This document shows positions 1 through 5,686 of a DNA stretch of 8,572 nt, piece after piece. Position 1 is the first letter of the stretch. Every line of letters starts with the position of its first letter. The notes beneath the pieces were generated by a model. It worked only from the letters and a program-made list of their open reading frames with translations. It made no database searches and had not been told where the DNA came from. Source of the stretch: Modestobacter sp. (lineage in GTDB: Bacteria; Actinomycetota; Actinomycetes; Mycobacteriales; Geodermatophilaceae); NCBI GenBank assembly GCA_025966175.1, contig JAOPVN010000244.1, forward strand, positions 1 through 8,572, written 5' to 3'. The position numbers and the translations under genes were made by a program.

Positions 1-1
1 C

Positions 2-244
2 CTGGCTGTCGACGCTGCGCACCGACGCGGAGACCCGCGACTGGATCGCCGGCAGGGCATCGGCACGCTCCTGCTGCGCCAGGTGCAGGCCGCCGGCCCC
101 GACGGTCTCACCTTCGTCGTCTTCGCCCGCAACACCGCGGCCCGCGCCTTCTACGAGCGGGCCGGCTGCCGGGTGATCGCCGCCAGCGACGGCGGCGCCA
201 ACGAGGAGGGCGAGCCCGACGTCGCCTACGAGTGGACGCCCTGA
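2..244 (+). pseudogene. GNAT-family N-acetyltransferase, 3' part, probably broken by an internal out-of-frame deletion
   Basis: The gene enters from the left edge and stops at TGA 242-244. In the frame starting at base 2, residues from about base 50 onward read as the C-terminal half of a GNAT acetyltransferase. The acetyl-CoA binding motif QGIGTLLL is followed by a beta strand (LTFVVFARN), the helix TAARAFYERAGCRV and the tail EEGEPDVAYEWTP. Upstream of base 50 this frame looks poor. The frame starting at base 3 reads WLSTLRTDAETRDWIAG at 3-53, which resembles the N-terminal helix region of the same acetyltransferase type, and then hits a stop at 174-176. The simplest reading is a deletion of roughly 40 codons with a frameshift near 45-55, leaving a dead gene. 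The alternative is that frame 2 is intact, because its LAVDAAHRR loosely resembles the strand before the GNAT motif. The GNAT identity is firm; the pseudogene status is moderate. Confidence 0.6.
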
Positions 245-248
245 CGCG

Positions 249-362
249 GCCACGGTCGAGGGCGAGCTGATGCGGGCCCAGGCGGGCGACTTCTACGGCG
301 GCTGGATCACCGACGAGGTGGTCGGGCCGGTCAAGGGGGAGTCCGGCAGCCGCGGCTGGTGA
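249..362 (+). pseudogene. C-terminal remnant of a DUF427-like protein
   Basis: Immediately after the GNAT stop, the frame ending at TGA 360-362 reads VEGELMRAQAGDFYGGWIT and then a tail with DEVVGPVKG and a terminal SRGW. From memory, an FYGGWIT...GPFKG...GW ending is the conserved C-terminus of the longer actinobacterial form of DUF427 proteins, small beta-rich proteins of unknown function. Only about 35 residues remain. There is no matching N-terminal part upstream, since that DNA is occupied by the acetyltransferase remnant, and no start codon with a ribosome binding site precedes it. It is therefore read as a 5'-truncated relic. The family name is recalled, not searched, and the remnant could belong to another family with the same tail. 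Confidence 0.45.
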
Positions 363-363
363 C

Positions 364-385
364 CCCTACCCCCTAGGGGTATGGT
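364..385 (+). promoter_or_regulatory. CsoR operator overlapping the csoR -10 element
   Basis: TACCC-N5-GGGTA forms an inverted repeat at 367-381, with further complementary bases at 364-365 and 383-384. C-tract/G-tract pseudo-palindromes of this shape are the known operators of copper-sensing CsoR repressors. TATGGT at 380-385 fits the actinobacterial -10 pattern TANNNT and lies 7 nt before ATG 393, the spacing expected for a leaderless transcript. Bound CsoR would thus cover the -10 and block initiation, and Cu(I) binding would release it. No convincing -35 hexamer is visible; TGGTGA at 357-362 is weak. The operator assignment is strong because a CsoR gene follows directly. Confidence 0.8.
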
Positions 386-392
386 CGTTGGC

Positions 393-686
393 ATGACGGG
401 CTACGCCGGCAACAAGGACCAGATCCTCGCGCGCCTCAAGCGGGTCGAGGGTCAGGTCCGGGGCATCGCACGGATGGTCGAGGACGACACGTACTGCATC
501 GACGTCCTCACCCAGGTCTCCGCGGCCACCAAGGCGCTGCAGGCGGTGGCCCTCGGTCTGCTCGACGACCACCTCGGCCACTGCGTCCGCGACGCGGTCG
601 CCAGCAGTGCCGGCGACGACGGCGCCGCCGCCGACGCCAAGATCGCCGAGGCGTCGGCCGCCATCGCCCGGCTCGTCCGTTCCTGA
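393..686 (+). CDS. csoR: Copper-sensing transcriptional repressor CsoR
   Basis: This is a 97-residue all-helical CsoR/RcnR-family repressor (former DUF156). It binds the upstream operator as apo-protein and releases it on binding Cu(I). The Cu(I) ligands are visible as Cys35 in DDTYCIDVLTQ, His60 and Cys64 in DDHLGHC. The 25- and 4-residue spacings match Mycobacterium tuberculosis CsoR (C36, H61, C65). Tyr34 matches the second-shell tyrosine, and LKRVEGQVRGI is the conserved DNA-binding helix. The start is placed at ATG 393 because the numbering then fits the family and a TANNNT box lies 7 nt upstream (leaderless). The in-frame ATG at 381 lies inside the operator and is less likely. It is the first gene of a csoR-copZ-copA operon and should be autoregulated. 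The C-terminal tail after residue 70 is Ala/Asp-rich and variable. Confidence 0.93.
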   Translation: MTGYAGNKDQILARLKRVEGQVRGIARMVEDDTYCIDVLTQVSAATKALQAVALGLLDDHLGHCVRDAVASSAGDDGAAADAKIAEASAAIARLVRS

Positions 687-739
687 TCCCCGCCGCGAGA
701 TCCCCCCACCGAGATCCTGCACCCCAGATCCCCGCACCG
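684..739 (+). repeat. Four tandem 14-bp units between csoR and copZ
   Basis: Four consecutive 14-bp units run without gaps: TGATCCCCGCCGCG (684-697), AGATCCCCCCACCG (698-711), AGATCCTGCACCCC (712-725) and AGATCCCCGCACCG (726-739). The shared core is GATCC followed by C-rich sequence. The first unit begins on the csoR stop codon, and the last ends two bases before the copZ ribosome binding site, so the array makes up almost the whole intergenic gap. No coding function is expected. It may be slippage-derived spacer DNA, or it may set RNA structure or translation efficiency between the two cistrons. Confidence 0.75.
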
Positions 740-754
740 AAGAGGAGCACCACC

Positions 755-961
755 GTGCAGACCCAGGACTTCACCGTCAGCGGCATGACCTGCCAGCACT
801 GCGTCGCCTCGGTCACCGAGGAGGTCACCGAGCTCTCCGGCGTCACCGAGGTCGACGTCGACCTGGCCAGTGGCCGGCTGCACGTGGTGGGCGACGTGAC
901 CGCCGAGCAGGTCCAGGCAGCCGTGGCCGAAGCCGGCGACTACACGGCCCAGCCGGCATGA
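755..961 (+). CDS. copZ: Copper chaperone CopZ (heavy-metal-associated domain protein)
   Basis: This 68-residue protein is a single HMA (ferredoxin-like) domain. The Cu(I)-binding loop is GMTCQHC, with Cys13 and Cys16. The rest follows the family pattern of a helix (VASVTEEV), a strand (VTEVDVDLASGRLHV) and a second helix (AEQVQAAVAEAG). It should carry Cu(I) in the cytoplasm to the ATPase encoded next door and possibly to CsoR. The start is GTG 755, preceded by a good Shine-Dalgarno GAGGAG at 742-747 with a 7-nt gap. Its stop overlaps the copA start as ATGA, so the two are probably translationally coupled. Length is normal for a stand-alone CopZ. Confidence 0.92.
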   Translation: MQTQDFTVSGMTCQHCVASVTEEVTELSGVTEVDVDLASGRLHVVGDVTAEQVQAAVAEAGDYTAQPA

Positions 962-3192
962 CGGCCGGGCCCGGAGCGGCCCGGCCCGACGCCGTGGTCC
1001 CACCGGCCGAGGTCCGCCTGGACATCACCGGCATGACCTGCGCGAGCTGTGCGAACCGGATCGAGCGCAAGCTCAACAAGCTCGACGGCGTGCAGGCCAG
1101 CGTGAACTACGCGACCGAGGCGGCCACCGTCCGGTTCGACCCCGCCCGGGTCGACACCGACCGGCTGCTGGAGACCGTCGCCGCGGCCGGGTACTCGGCC
1201 GCCCTGCCGGCACCCCCGGTGGACGAACCGGTCCGGGAGGACCCCGAGGCGGCGCTGCGCCAGCGGCTGCTGGTCAGTGCGGCGCTCACCCTGCCGGTCC
1301 TGCTGCTGTCGATGGTCCCCGCGCTGCAGTTCGACAACTGGCAGTGGCTGGCGCTGACCCTGGCCAGCCCGGTCGCGGTGTGGGGCGCCTGGCCCTTCCA
1401 CCGCGCCGCCGCGGTCAACGCCCGGCACGGCGCCAGCACCATGGACACCCTGGTCTCGATCGGGATCACCGCGGCCTATCTCTGGTCGCTGTGGGCACTG
1501 TTCCTGGGCGACGCCGGGATGGCCGGCATGCGGATGTCGTTCGACCTGGTCCCCGAGCGGGGCGCCGGTACCCACGAGATCTACCTCGAGGTCGCCTCCG
1601 CCGTCACCGTCTTCCTGCTCGCCGGCCGGTACGCCGAGGCCCGCGCCAAGCGCCGCTCCGGTGCCGCGCTCGCCGCGCTGCTGGAACTGGGCGCCAAGGA
1701 CGCCGCGGTGCTGCGCGACGGCGCGGAACACCGGGTGCCGATCGGCCAGCTCGCCGTCGGCGACCGGTTCGTCGTCCGGCCGGGGGAGAAGGTGGCGACC
1801 GATGGCGTCGTCGTCAGTGGCTCCTCCGCCGTCGACCTGACGATGCTCACCGGCGAGAGCGTCCCGGTGGAGGTCGCCGAGGGCGACCGGGTCACCGGCG
1901 CCACGGTCAACGTCGGCGGCCGGCTCGTGGTCGAGGCGACCCGGGTCGGCGACGCGACCACGCTGGCCCAGCTCGGCCGGCTGGTCACCCGGGCGCAGAG
2001 CGGCAAGGCGCCGGTGCAGCGGCTGGCCGACCGGGTCTCGGCGGTGTTCGTGCCGATCGTCCTGGCCGTCGCGGTCGGCACGCTGGTCGCCTGGCTGCTG
2101 CTCACCGGCGACGCGACGGCGGCCTTCACCGCAGCGGTCGCCGTCCTGGTCATCGCCTGCCCCTGCGCACTCGGCCTGGCCACCCCCACGGCGCTGCTCG
2201 TCGGCACCGGGCGCGGCGCCCAGCTCGGTGTGCTGATCAAGGGTCCGGAGGTGCTGGAGAGCACCCGCCGGGTCGACACCGTGCTGCTGGACAAGACCGG
2301 CACCGTCACCACCGGGCAGATCAGCCTGGTGCAGGTCGCCGGCCACCCGGACACGCTGTGCCTGGCGGCCGCCGTCGAGGCCGGCTCGGAGCACCCGATC
2401 GCGCGCGCCATCGTCGCCGCGGCCGAGGCCCCGCTGTCGCCGGTCGAGGCCTTCGCCAGTCAGTCGGGCATCGGGGTGAGCGGCCGGGTCGAGGGGCACG
2501 ACGTGGTCGTCGGCGGCCGGGGTGAGCTGTCCGCGGATCTGGCCGCCGTCGCCGACGCGGCCGAGGCGGCCGGGCGCACCGCGGTGCGGGTGGCATGGGA
2601 CGGCGAGGTGCGCGGTGTGCTCGTCGTCGCCGACACCGTGAAGCCGACCAGCGCCGCGGCGATCGCCCGACTGCGCGCGCTGGGTCTCTCGCCGGTGTTG
2701 GTGACCGGCGACAACGCCGGTGCCGCCGCCGCGGTCGCCCGCGCGGTCGGTCTGGACCCGGAGCGTGGCGAGGTGGTCGCCGGCGTCCTCCCGCAGGGCA
2801 AGGTGGACGTCGTCCGTGACCTGCAGGCCCGCGGCCGCGTGGTCGCCATGGTCGGCGACGGCGTGAACGACGCACCCGCCCTGGCCCAGGCCGACCTCGG
2901 CCTGGCGATGGGATCGGGCACCGACGTGGCCATCGAGGCCAGTGACCTCACCCTGGTGCGCGCCGACCTGGACGCCGCGGTGGACGCGGTCCGGTTGTCC
3001 CGCCGGACCCTGGCCGTGATCAAGGGCAACCTGTTCTGGGCGTTCGCCTACAACGTCGCCTTGGTGCCGCTCGCCGCGCTCGGCTTCCTGAACCCGGTGC
3101 TGGCCGGGCTGGCGATGGCGGCGTCCTCGGTGCTGGTGGTGACCAACAGCCTGCGGCTACGGCGCTTCCGTTCGGCAGCCGCGCGGGTCTGA
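958..3192 (+). CDS. copA: Copper-exporting P1B-type ATPase CopA
   Basis: This 744-residue membrane ATPase pumps Cu(I) out of the cytoplasm. It has one N-terminal HMA domain (about 19-85; GMTCASC with Cys28 and Cys31). Eight membrane helices follow, at roughly 104-123, 128-147, 162-184, 207-226, 360-381, 391-415, 691-710 and 714-734. The actuator motif TGES is at 298-301, the membrane metal site CPC at 401-403, the phosphorylated DKTGT at 445-449 and the nucleotide-domain SEHP at 477-480. TGDN is at 583-586 and GDGVNDAP at 633-640. YN (698-699) and MAASS (720-724) complete the Cu(I) site signature of the P1B-1 class. The start ATG 958 overlaps the copZ stop (ATGA) and has no clear ribosome binding site, which suggests coupling. 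The frame is open further upstream, but that stretch runs through copZ and is not coding. The 3' end overlaps the convergent tetR gene by 36 bp. Confidence 0.96.
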   Translation: MTAGPGAARPDAVVPPAEVRLDITGMTCASCANRIERKLNKLDGVQASVNYATEAATVRFDPARVDTDRLLETVAAAGYSAALPAPPVDEPVREDPEAALRQRLLVSAALTLPVLLLSMVPALQFDNWQWLALTLASPVAVWGAWPFHRAAAVNARHGASTMDTLVSIGITAAYLWSLWALFLGDAGMAGMRMSFDLVPERGAGTHEIYLEVASAVTVFLLAGRYAEARAKRRSGAALAALLELGAKDAAVLRDGAEHRVPIGQLAVGDRFVVRPGEKVATDGVVVSGSSAVDLTMLTGESVPVEVAEGDRVTGATVNVGGRLVVEATRVGDATTLAQLGRLVTRAQSGKAPVQRLADRVSAVFVPIVLAVAVGTLVAWLLLTGDATAAFTAAVAVLVIACPCALGLATPTALLVGTGRGAQLGVLIKGPEVLESTRRVDTVLLDKTGTVTTGQISLVQVAGHPDTLCLAAAVEAGSEHPIARAIVAAAEAPLSPVEAFASQSGIGVSGRVEGHDVVVGGRGELSADLAAVADAAEAAGRTAVRVAWDGEVRGVLVVADTVKPTSAAAIARLRALGLSPVLVTGDNAGAAAAVARAVGLDPERGEVVAGVLPQGKVDVVRDLQARGRVVAMVGDGVNDAPALAQADLGLAMGSGTDVAIEASDLTLVRADLDAAVDAVRLSRRTLAVIKGNLFWAFAYNVALVPLAALGFLNPVLAGLAMAASSVLVVTNSLRLRRFRSAAARV

Positions 3193-3819
3193 CGGCGCCC
3201 CCGCCAGGTTGCGCGCGTGGATCAGCGGCAGGACGACGTCGGCGAGCACCTCGTCGGCGAACGACTCCGGCACCGGTTCGCCGCTGAACAGCCAGCGCTG
3301 CAGGATCGGCGCGCTGGCGGTCGAGGAGACCGCCGTCCCCGCCACCGGCTGGTGCACCTCGCCGCGCGCCTCGGCCTGTTGCCAGACCTGACGGAACGTC
3401 GCGCGCCACACGCCCAGCGGGCCGTTGCGGAAGGCCGCGCGCAGGCCCGGCTCGTGCGGCAGCGCCGACAGCAGGGCCAGGGTGGACGCCCCCAGCGGCC
3501 CGTTGAGCGCCCCGACCAGCCAGCGCAGCAGCTCCCGCAGGTCACCTTCGAGGGAGCCGGTGTCCGGGGCCTCGATCGACATCTGGCTCAGCTCGGCGAT
3601 GGCATCGGCGACCAGGTCTGACTTCGTGCGCCAGCGACGGTAGATCGTCGCCTTGCCGACACCGGCCGCAGCGGCGACGGCGTCCATGGTCAGGCCCGTG
3701 TAGCCGGACTCGGCCAGTACCTGCAGGATCGCCGCCCGGATCGCCCCGTCGCGGGAGGGGTCGCGGGGGCGGCCACCCCGGCCCGGTCGGTCGCCGTCGG
3801 CGGTAGTCAGGTTAGGCAC
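3157..3819 (-). CDS. TetR/AcrR-family transcriptional regulator
   Basis: This 220-residue regulator has an N-terminal TetR DNA-binding domain. The helix-turn-helix at about 44-63 reads TMDAVAAAAGVGKATIYRRW and is followed by the typical TKSDLVADAI. The C-terminal half, including RWLFSGEPVPESFADEVLADVVLPLI-type sequence, resembles the TetR_C_11 ligand domain. The ligand is unknown. The start is GTG 3819-3817; there is no ribosome binding site, but a TANNNT box lies 6 nt upstream, consistent with a leaderless mRNA. It is divergent from the EAL gene and convergent with copA, so its most plausible targets are itself and the EAL gene. Nothing links it to copper. Its last 11 codons overlap the end of copA on the other strand. 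A disordered Arg/Gly-rich stretch precedes the HTH. Confidence 0.9.
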   Translation of the reverse strand: MPNLTTADGDRPGRGGRPRDPSRDGAIRAAILQVLAESGYTGLTMDAVAAAAGVGKATIYRRWRTKSDLVADAIAELSQMSIEAPDTGSLEGDLRELLRWLVGALNGPLGASTLALLSALPHEPGLRAAFRNGPLGVWRATFRQVWQQAEARGEVHQPVAGTAVSSTASAPILQRWLFSGEPVPESFADEVLADVVLPLIHARNLAGAPSDPRGCRTEAP

Positions 3820-3831
3820 ACCTGCACATTA
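3808..3831 (-). promoter_or_regulatory. Leaderless promoter and candidate operator of the tetR gene
   Basis: On the minus strand TAATGT (3831-3826) fits the TANNNT -10 pattern and ends 6 nt before the GTG start, so transcription should begin at or next to the start codon. CAGGT (3808-3812) and ACCTG (3820-3824) form a 5-bp inverted repeat with a 7-bp spacer straddling that start, a plausible site for TetR autoregulation. No good -35 hexamer is seen. The surrounding 3826-3860 is unusually AT-rich for this window, as expected for a promoter region shared with the divergent gene. Confidence 0.4.
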
Positions 3832-3945
3832 GCCTTGTTGATCTTTGCATCGATGTGAGGTTCCACATGGTGGTGAAGTGGCTGCGCTACGTGACCGCCC
3901 GCGCGCCTGCGTGAGGCCGCACCGGCAGTCGGTCATCCTGCAGCC

Positions 3946-5025
3946 GTGACCGGGCCTGTCGACGTCGTGCATCCCTCCTGGGAGACCCCACAGCTGGCCC
4001 GTCGGCTCCTGCTGGCCAGCACGTTGAACCACGTGCTGCCCAGCATCTCCAGGATCGCCGGCGCCATGGGGCTGCGGATCGGCACCGCGCCCGGTCTGCT
4101 CGACATCGTCGACGACGAGGGCGGCCGGCGGATCGACCGGCTGCTGCAGCGGCTGGCCCGGGAGCTCACCGCCGCGGAGACCGAGGCGGTGCGGGTCACC
4201 GCCGACCCGCCCGGCGACGGCGTCGCGCTGGCCACCCGGTTGCTCACCGCTCCCTCGCTCGCCGTCGAGCTGGCCCGCCGCGGGGTGACCGTGGAGATGG
4301 GCCTGCTCACCGAGGCCGAGCTGTGGCCTGTCTACCAGCCGATCATGTCGCTGACCTCCGGTGGGATGGTCGGCCACGAGGCGCTGCTGCGCGGCCGGGT
4401 GGACGGCCGAGAGGTCGGCGGCGGCGACCTGTTCTTCCTCGCCGAGCGCGCCGGCTGGCTGCGCCGGCTGGACCGCCTGGCCCGGGAGGCCGCCATCGCC
4501 GGTGCCGCCGGGTGGCTGGGCAGCGCCGACCTCTACGTCAACTCCAACCCGGCGGCCATCCACCGGCCCTCGGTCTGCCTGGCCACCACCGAGCGGGCCG
4601 TGCACGACAGCGGCATCGACCCCCGCCAGCTGGTCTTCGAGGTCGTCGCCTCGCACGCGGTCACCGACCGGGAGCACCTGCTCTCGGTGCTGGAGCACCA
4701 CCGGTCGCTGGGCTGGCGGGTGGCGCTGGACGACGTCGGGGTCGGCTGGTCCAGCCTGGCGCTGGTGTCGGTCGTGCGGCCCGACGTCGTCAAGCTCAGC
4801 AAGGCGCTGGTCGCCCGGCTGCACGAGCCGGGTCCGAACGCCATCGCCCGGGCGCTCACCGAGCTCACCCACCTGCAGGGCGGCGTCGTGGTCGCCGAGG
4901 GTGTCGAGTCCGAGCAGATGGCCGATCAGGCGCGCGCGGTCGGTGCGGACCTGGGCCAGGGCTGGCTGTTCGGCCGGCCGGTGCGCCCGGAGCCGGAGTC
5001 CGAGCCGGAGCTCGTGCTCGCCTAG
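3946..5025 (+). CDS. EAL-domain protein (putative cyclic-di-GMP phosphodiesterase or c-di-GMP binding protein)
   Basis: This 359-residue soluble protein has an EAL domain at about 125-345. Residues matching the metal- and substrate-binding set are present: Glu145 with Arg149 (EALLR), Asn199 (VNSNP), Glu232 (FEVVAS), Asp262-Asp263 (ALDDVG), Lys283 (VKLSK), Glu318 (AEGVE) and Gln338 (GQGWLFGRP). The second Glu of the usual ELTE motif is Ala235, and the loop DDFGTGYSS is changed to DDVGVGWSS. In RocR the equivalent Glu (E268) anchors loop 6 and is needed for activity, so this protein may be weakly active or a c-di-GMP sensor. The N-terminal ~120 residues match no domain I recognise. There is no GGDEF domain, signal peptide or membrane segment. 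The GTG 3946 start has only a poor ribosome binding site and is the least certain point. Confidence 0.85.
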   Translation: MTGPVDVVHPSWETPQLARRLLLASTLNHVLPSISRIAGAMGLRIGTAPGLLDIVDDEGGRRIDRLLQRLARELTAAETEAVRVTADPPGDGVALATRLLTAPSLAVELARRGVTVEMGLLTEAELWPVYQPIMSLTSGGMVGHEALLRGRVDGREVGGGDLFFLAERAGWLRRLDRLAREAAIAGAAGWLGSADLYVNSNPAAIHRPSVCLATTERAVHDSGIDPRQLVFEVVASHAVTDREHLLSVLEHHRSLGWRVALDDVGVGWSSLALVSVVRPDVVKLSKALVARLHEPGPNAIARALTELTHLQGGVVVAEGVESEQMADQARAVGADLGQGWLFGRPVRPEPESEPELVLA

Positions 5026-5028
5026 CGG

Positions 5029-5078
5029 CCCCCTCGCAGGGACCCGTCGCGAGCGTGCGAGCGGCGGGGGCGAGGGGG
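5029..5078. terminator. Bidirectional hairpin between convergent genes
   Basis: CCCCCTCG (5029-5036) pairs perfectly with CGAGGGGG (5071-5078), and inside it CCCGTCGC (5043-5050) pairs with GCGGCGGG (5061-5068) with one G-T wobble. The structure fills the 61-bp gap between the stop of the EAL gene (5025) and the stop of the convergent phosphatase gene (5087). It is well placed to end transcription from both sides. There is no T-tract, which is common for actinobacterial hairpins but makes terminator function less certain. Confidence 0.6.
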
Positions 5079-5081
5079 TCC
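5037..5081 (-). repeat. Dispersed palindromic repeat, copy A
   Basis: Read on the minus strand from 5081 to 5037, this 45-bp segment aligns with plus-strand 7968-8013 at 38 of 46 columns. Both begin GGACCCCC, share CCGCTCGC and GCTCGCG in the middle, and end CCCTG. Each copy lies directly after gene ends and is internally palindromic. Two copies 2.9 kb apart in opposite orientation suggest a small dispersed intergenic repeat family in this genome. This was aligned by eye. Confidence 0.65.
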
Positions 5082-5086
5082 CAGTT

Positions 5087-5686
5087 TCACGGGCAGCCGG
5101 TGTTCCAGCCGGTCAGCGCGGGCCAGTCGTGCTCGTGGCCCAGCACGCCGTAGCGGCCGGTCGCCAGCGGGAACAGCGCACCCTTCTCCGGTCCGAAGCC
5201 GAGCCAGCGCGCGGTCAGGATCCGCAGCACGTGCCCGTGCGCGACCAGCGCGACGTCGCCGTCGGCCAGCAGCGGGCGGGCCCGATCGAGCACCCGGTCG
5301 ACCCGCTCGGCCACCTGCGCCAAGGTCTCCCCGGGGGTGTCGCCGGGCTCGGTGCCGTCCTTCCACAACGACCAGGAGCCGTCGACCGCGGCGCGGATCT
5401 CCGGCGTCGTCAGCCCCTCCCAGCGGCCGTAGTCGACCTCGACCAGATCCGGCTCGATCGTGGTCTCGATGCTGCCGTCGAACAGGCCGGCGAGCTCCGC
5501 GGTGCGTCGCGCGCGGGTCAGCGGGCTGACGAAGGCGTGCGTGATCTTGCGGTCGGCGAGGACCGGACGCAGCCGGCGGGCGTCCTCCTCACCGCCGGGC
5601 AGCAACGGCAGGTCGGTCAGGCCGGTGTGCTGTCCGCTCACGCTCCACTCGGTCTGCCCGTGCCGGACGACCAGCAGCTCACCCAC
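5087..5686 (-). CDS. Histidine phosphatase family protein (acid phosphatase / phosphoglycerate mutase-like)
   Basis: This 199-residue cytoplasmic phosphomonoesterase belongs to the histidine phosphatase superfamily. The catalytic core is visible: Arg8-His9-Gly10 (VVRHGQTEW, with His9 phosphorylated), Arg58 in SPLTRARRT, the acid Glu83 in EVDYGRWEG, and His150 in VAHGH. The overall pattern, including EVDYGRWEGLTTPEIR and the late EHDWPALTGWN segment, resembles M. tuberculosis Rv3214, an acid phosphatase annotated earlier as gpm2. A phosphatase role is therefore more likely than mutase, and the substrate is unknown. The start is GTG 5686-5684, preceded by GAGAGGA with about a 5-nt gap; the frame is open further upstream, but that part lies inside the transporter gene. 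It overlaps the end of the upstream MFS gene by 8 bp, so the two are very likely co-transcribed and translationally coupled. Confidence 0.9.
   Translation of the reverse strand: MGELLVVRHGQTEWSVSGQHTGLTDLPLLPGGEEDARRLRPVLADRKITHAFVSPLTRARRTAELAGLFDGSIETTIEPDLVEVDYGRWEGLTTPEIRAAVDGSWSLWKDGTEPGDTPGETLAQVAERVDRVLDRARPLLADGDVALVAHGHVLRILTARWLGFGPEKGALFPLATGRYGVLGHEHDWPALTGWNTGCP

Noticed and set aside
607..957. Upstream in-frame extension of copA to give a protein of about 860 residues
   Set aside because: The extension runs through the end of csoR and all of copZ in another frame, has no domain-like sequence, and CopA is complete with one HMA domain from ATG 958.
940..2499. Long open frames on the minus strand opposite copA
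   Set aside because: They are products of GC-rich codon bias, with low-complexity Arg/Gly/Pro-rich translations and no motif; the plus-strand frame has every CopA motif.
3157..3819. TetR gene as a second copper regulator of the operon
   Set aside because: It is convergent with copA, carries no obvious metal-binding cluster, and CsoR with its own operator already explains copper control.
3829..4872. Minus-strand open frame opposite the EAL gene
   Set aside because: The translation is low-complexity and Gln/Gly/Asp-rich, while the plus strand shows a clear EAL domain.
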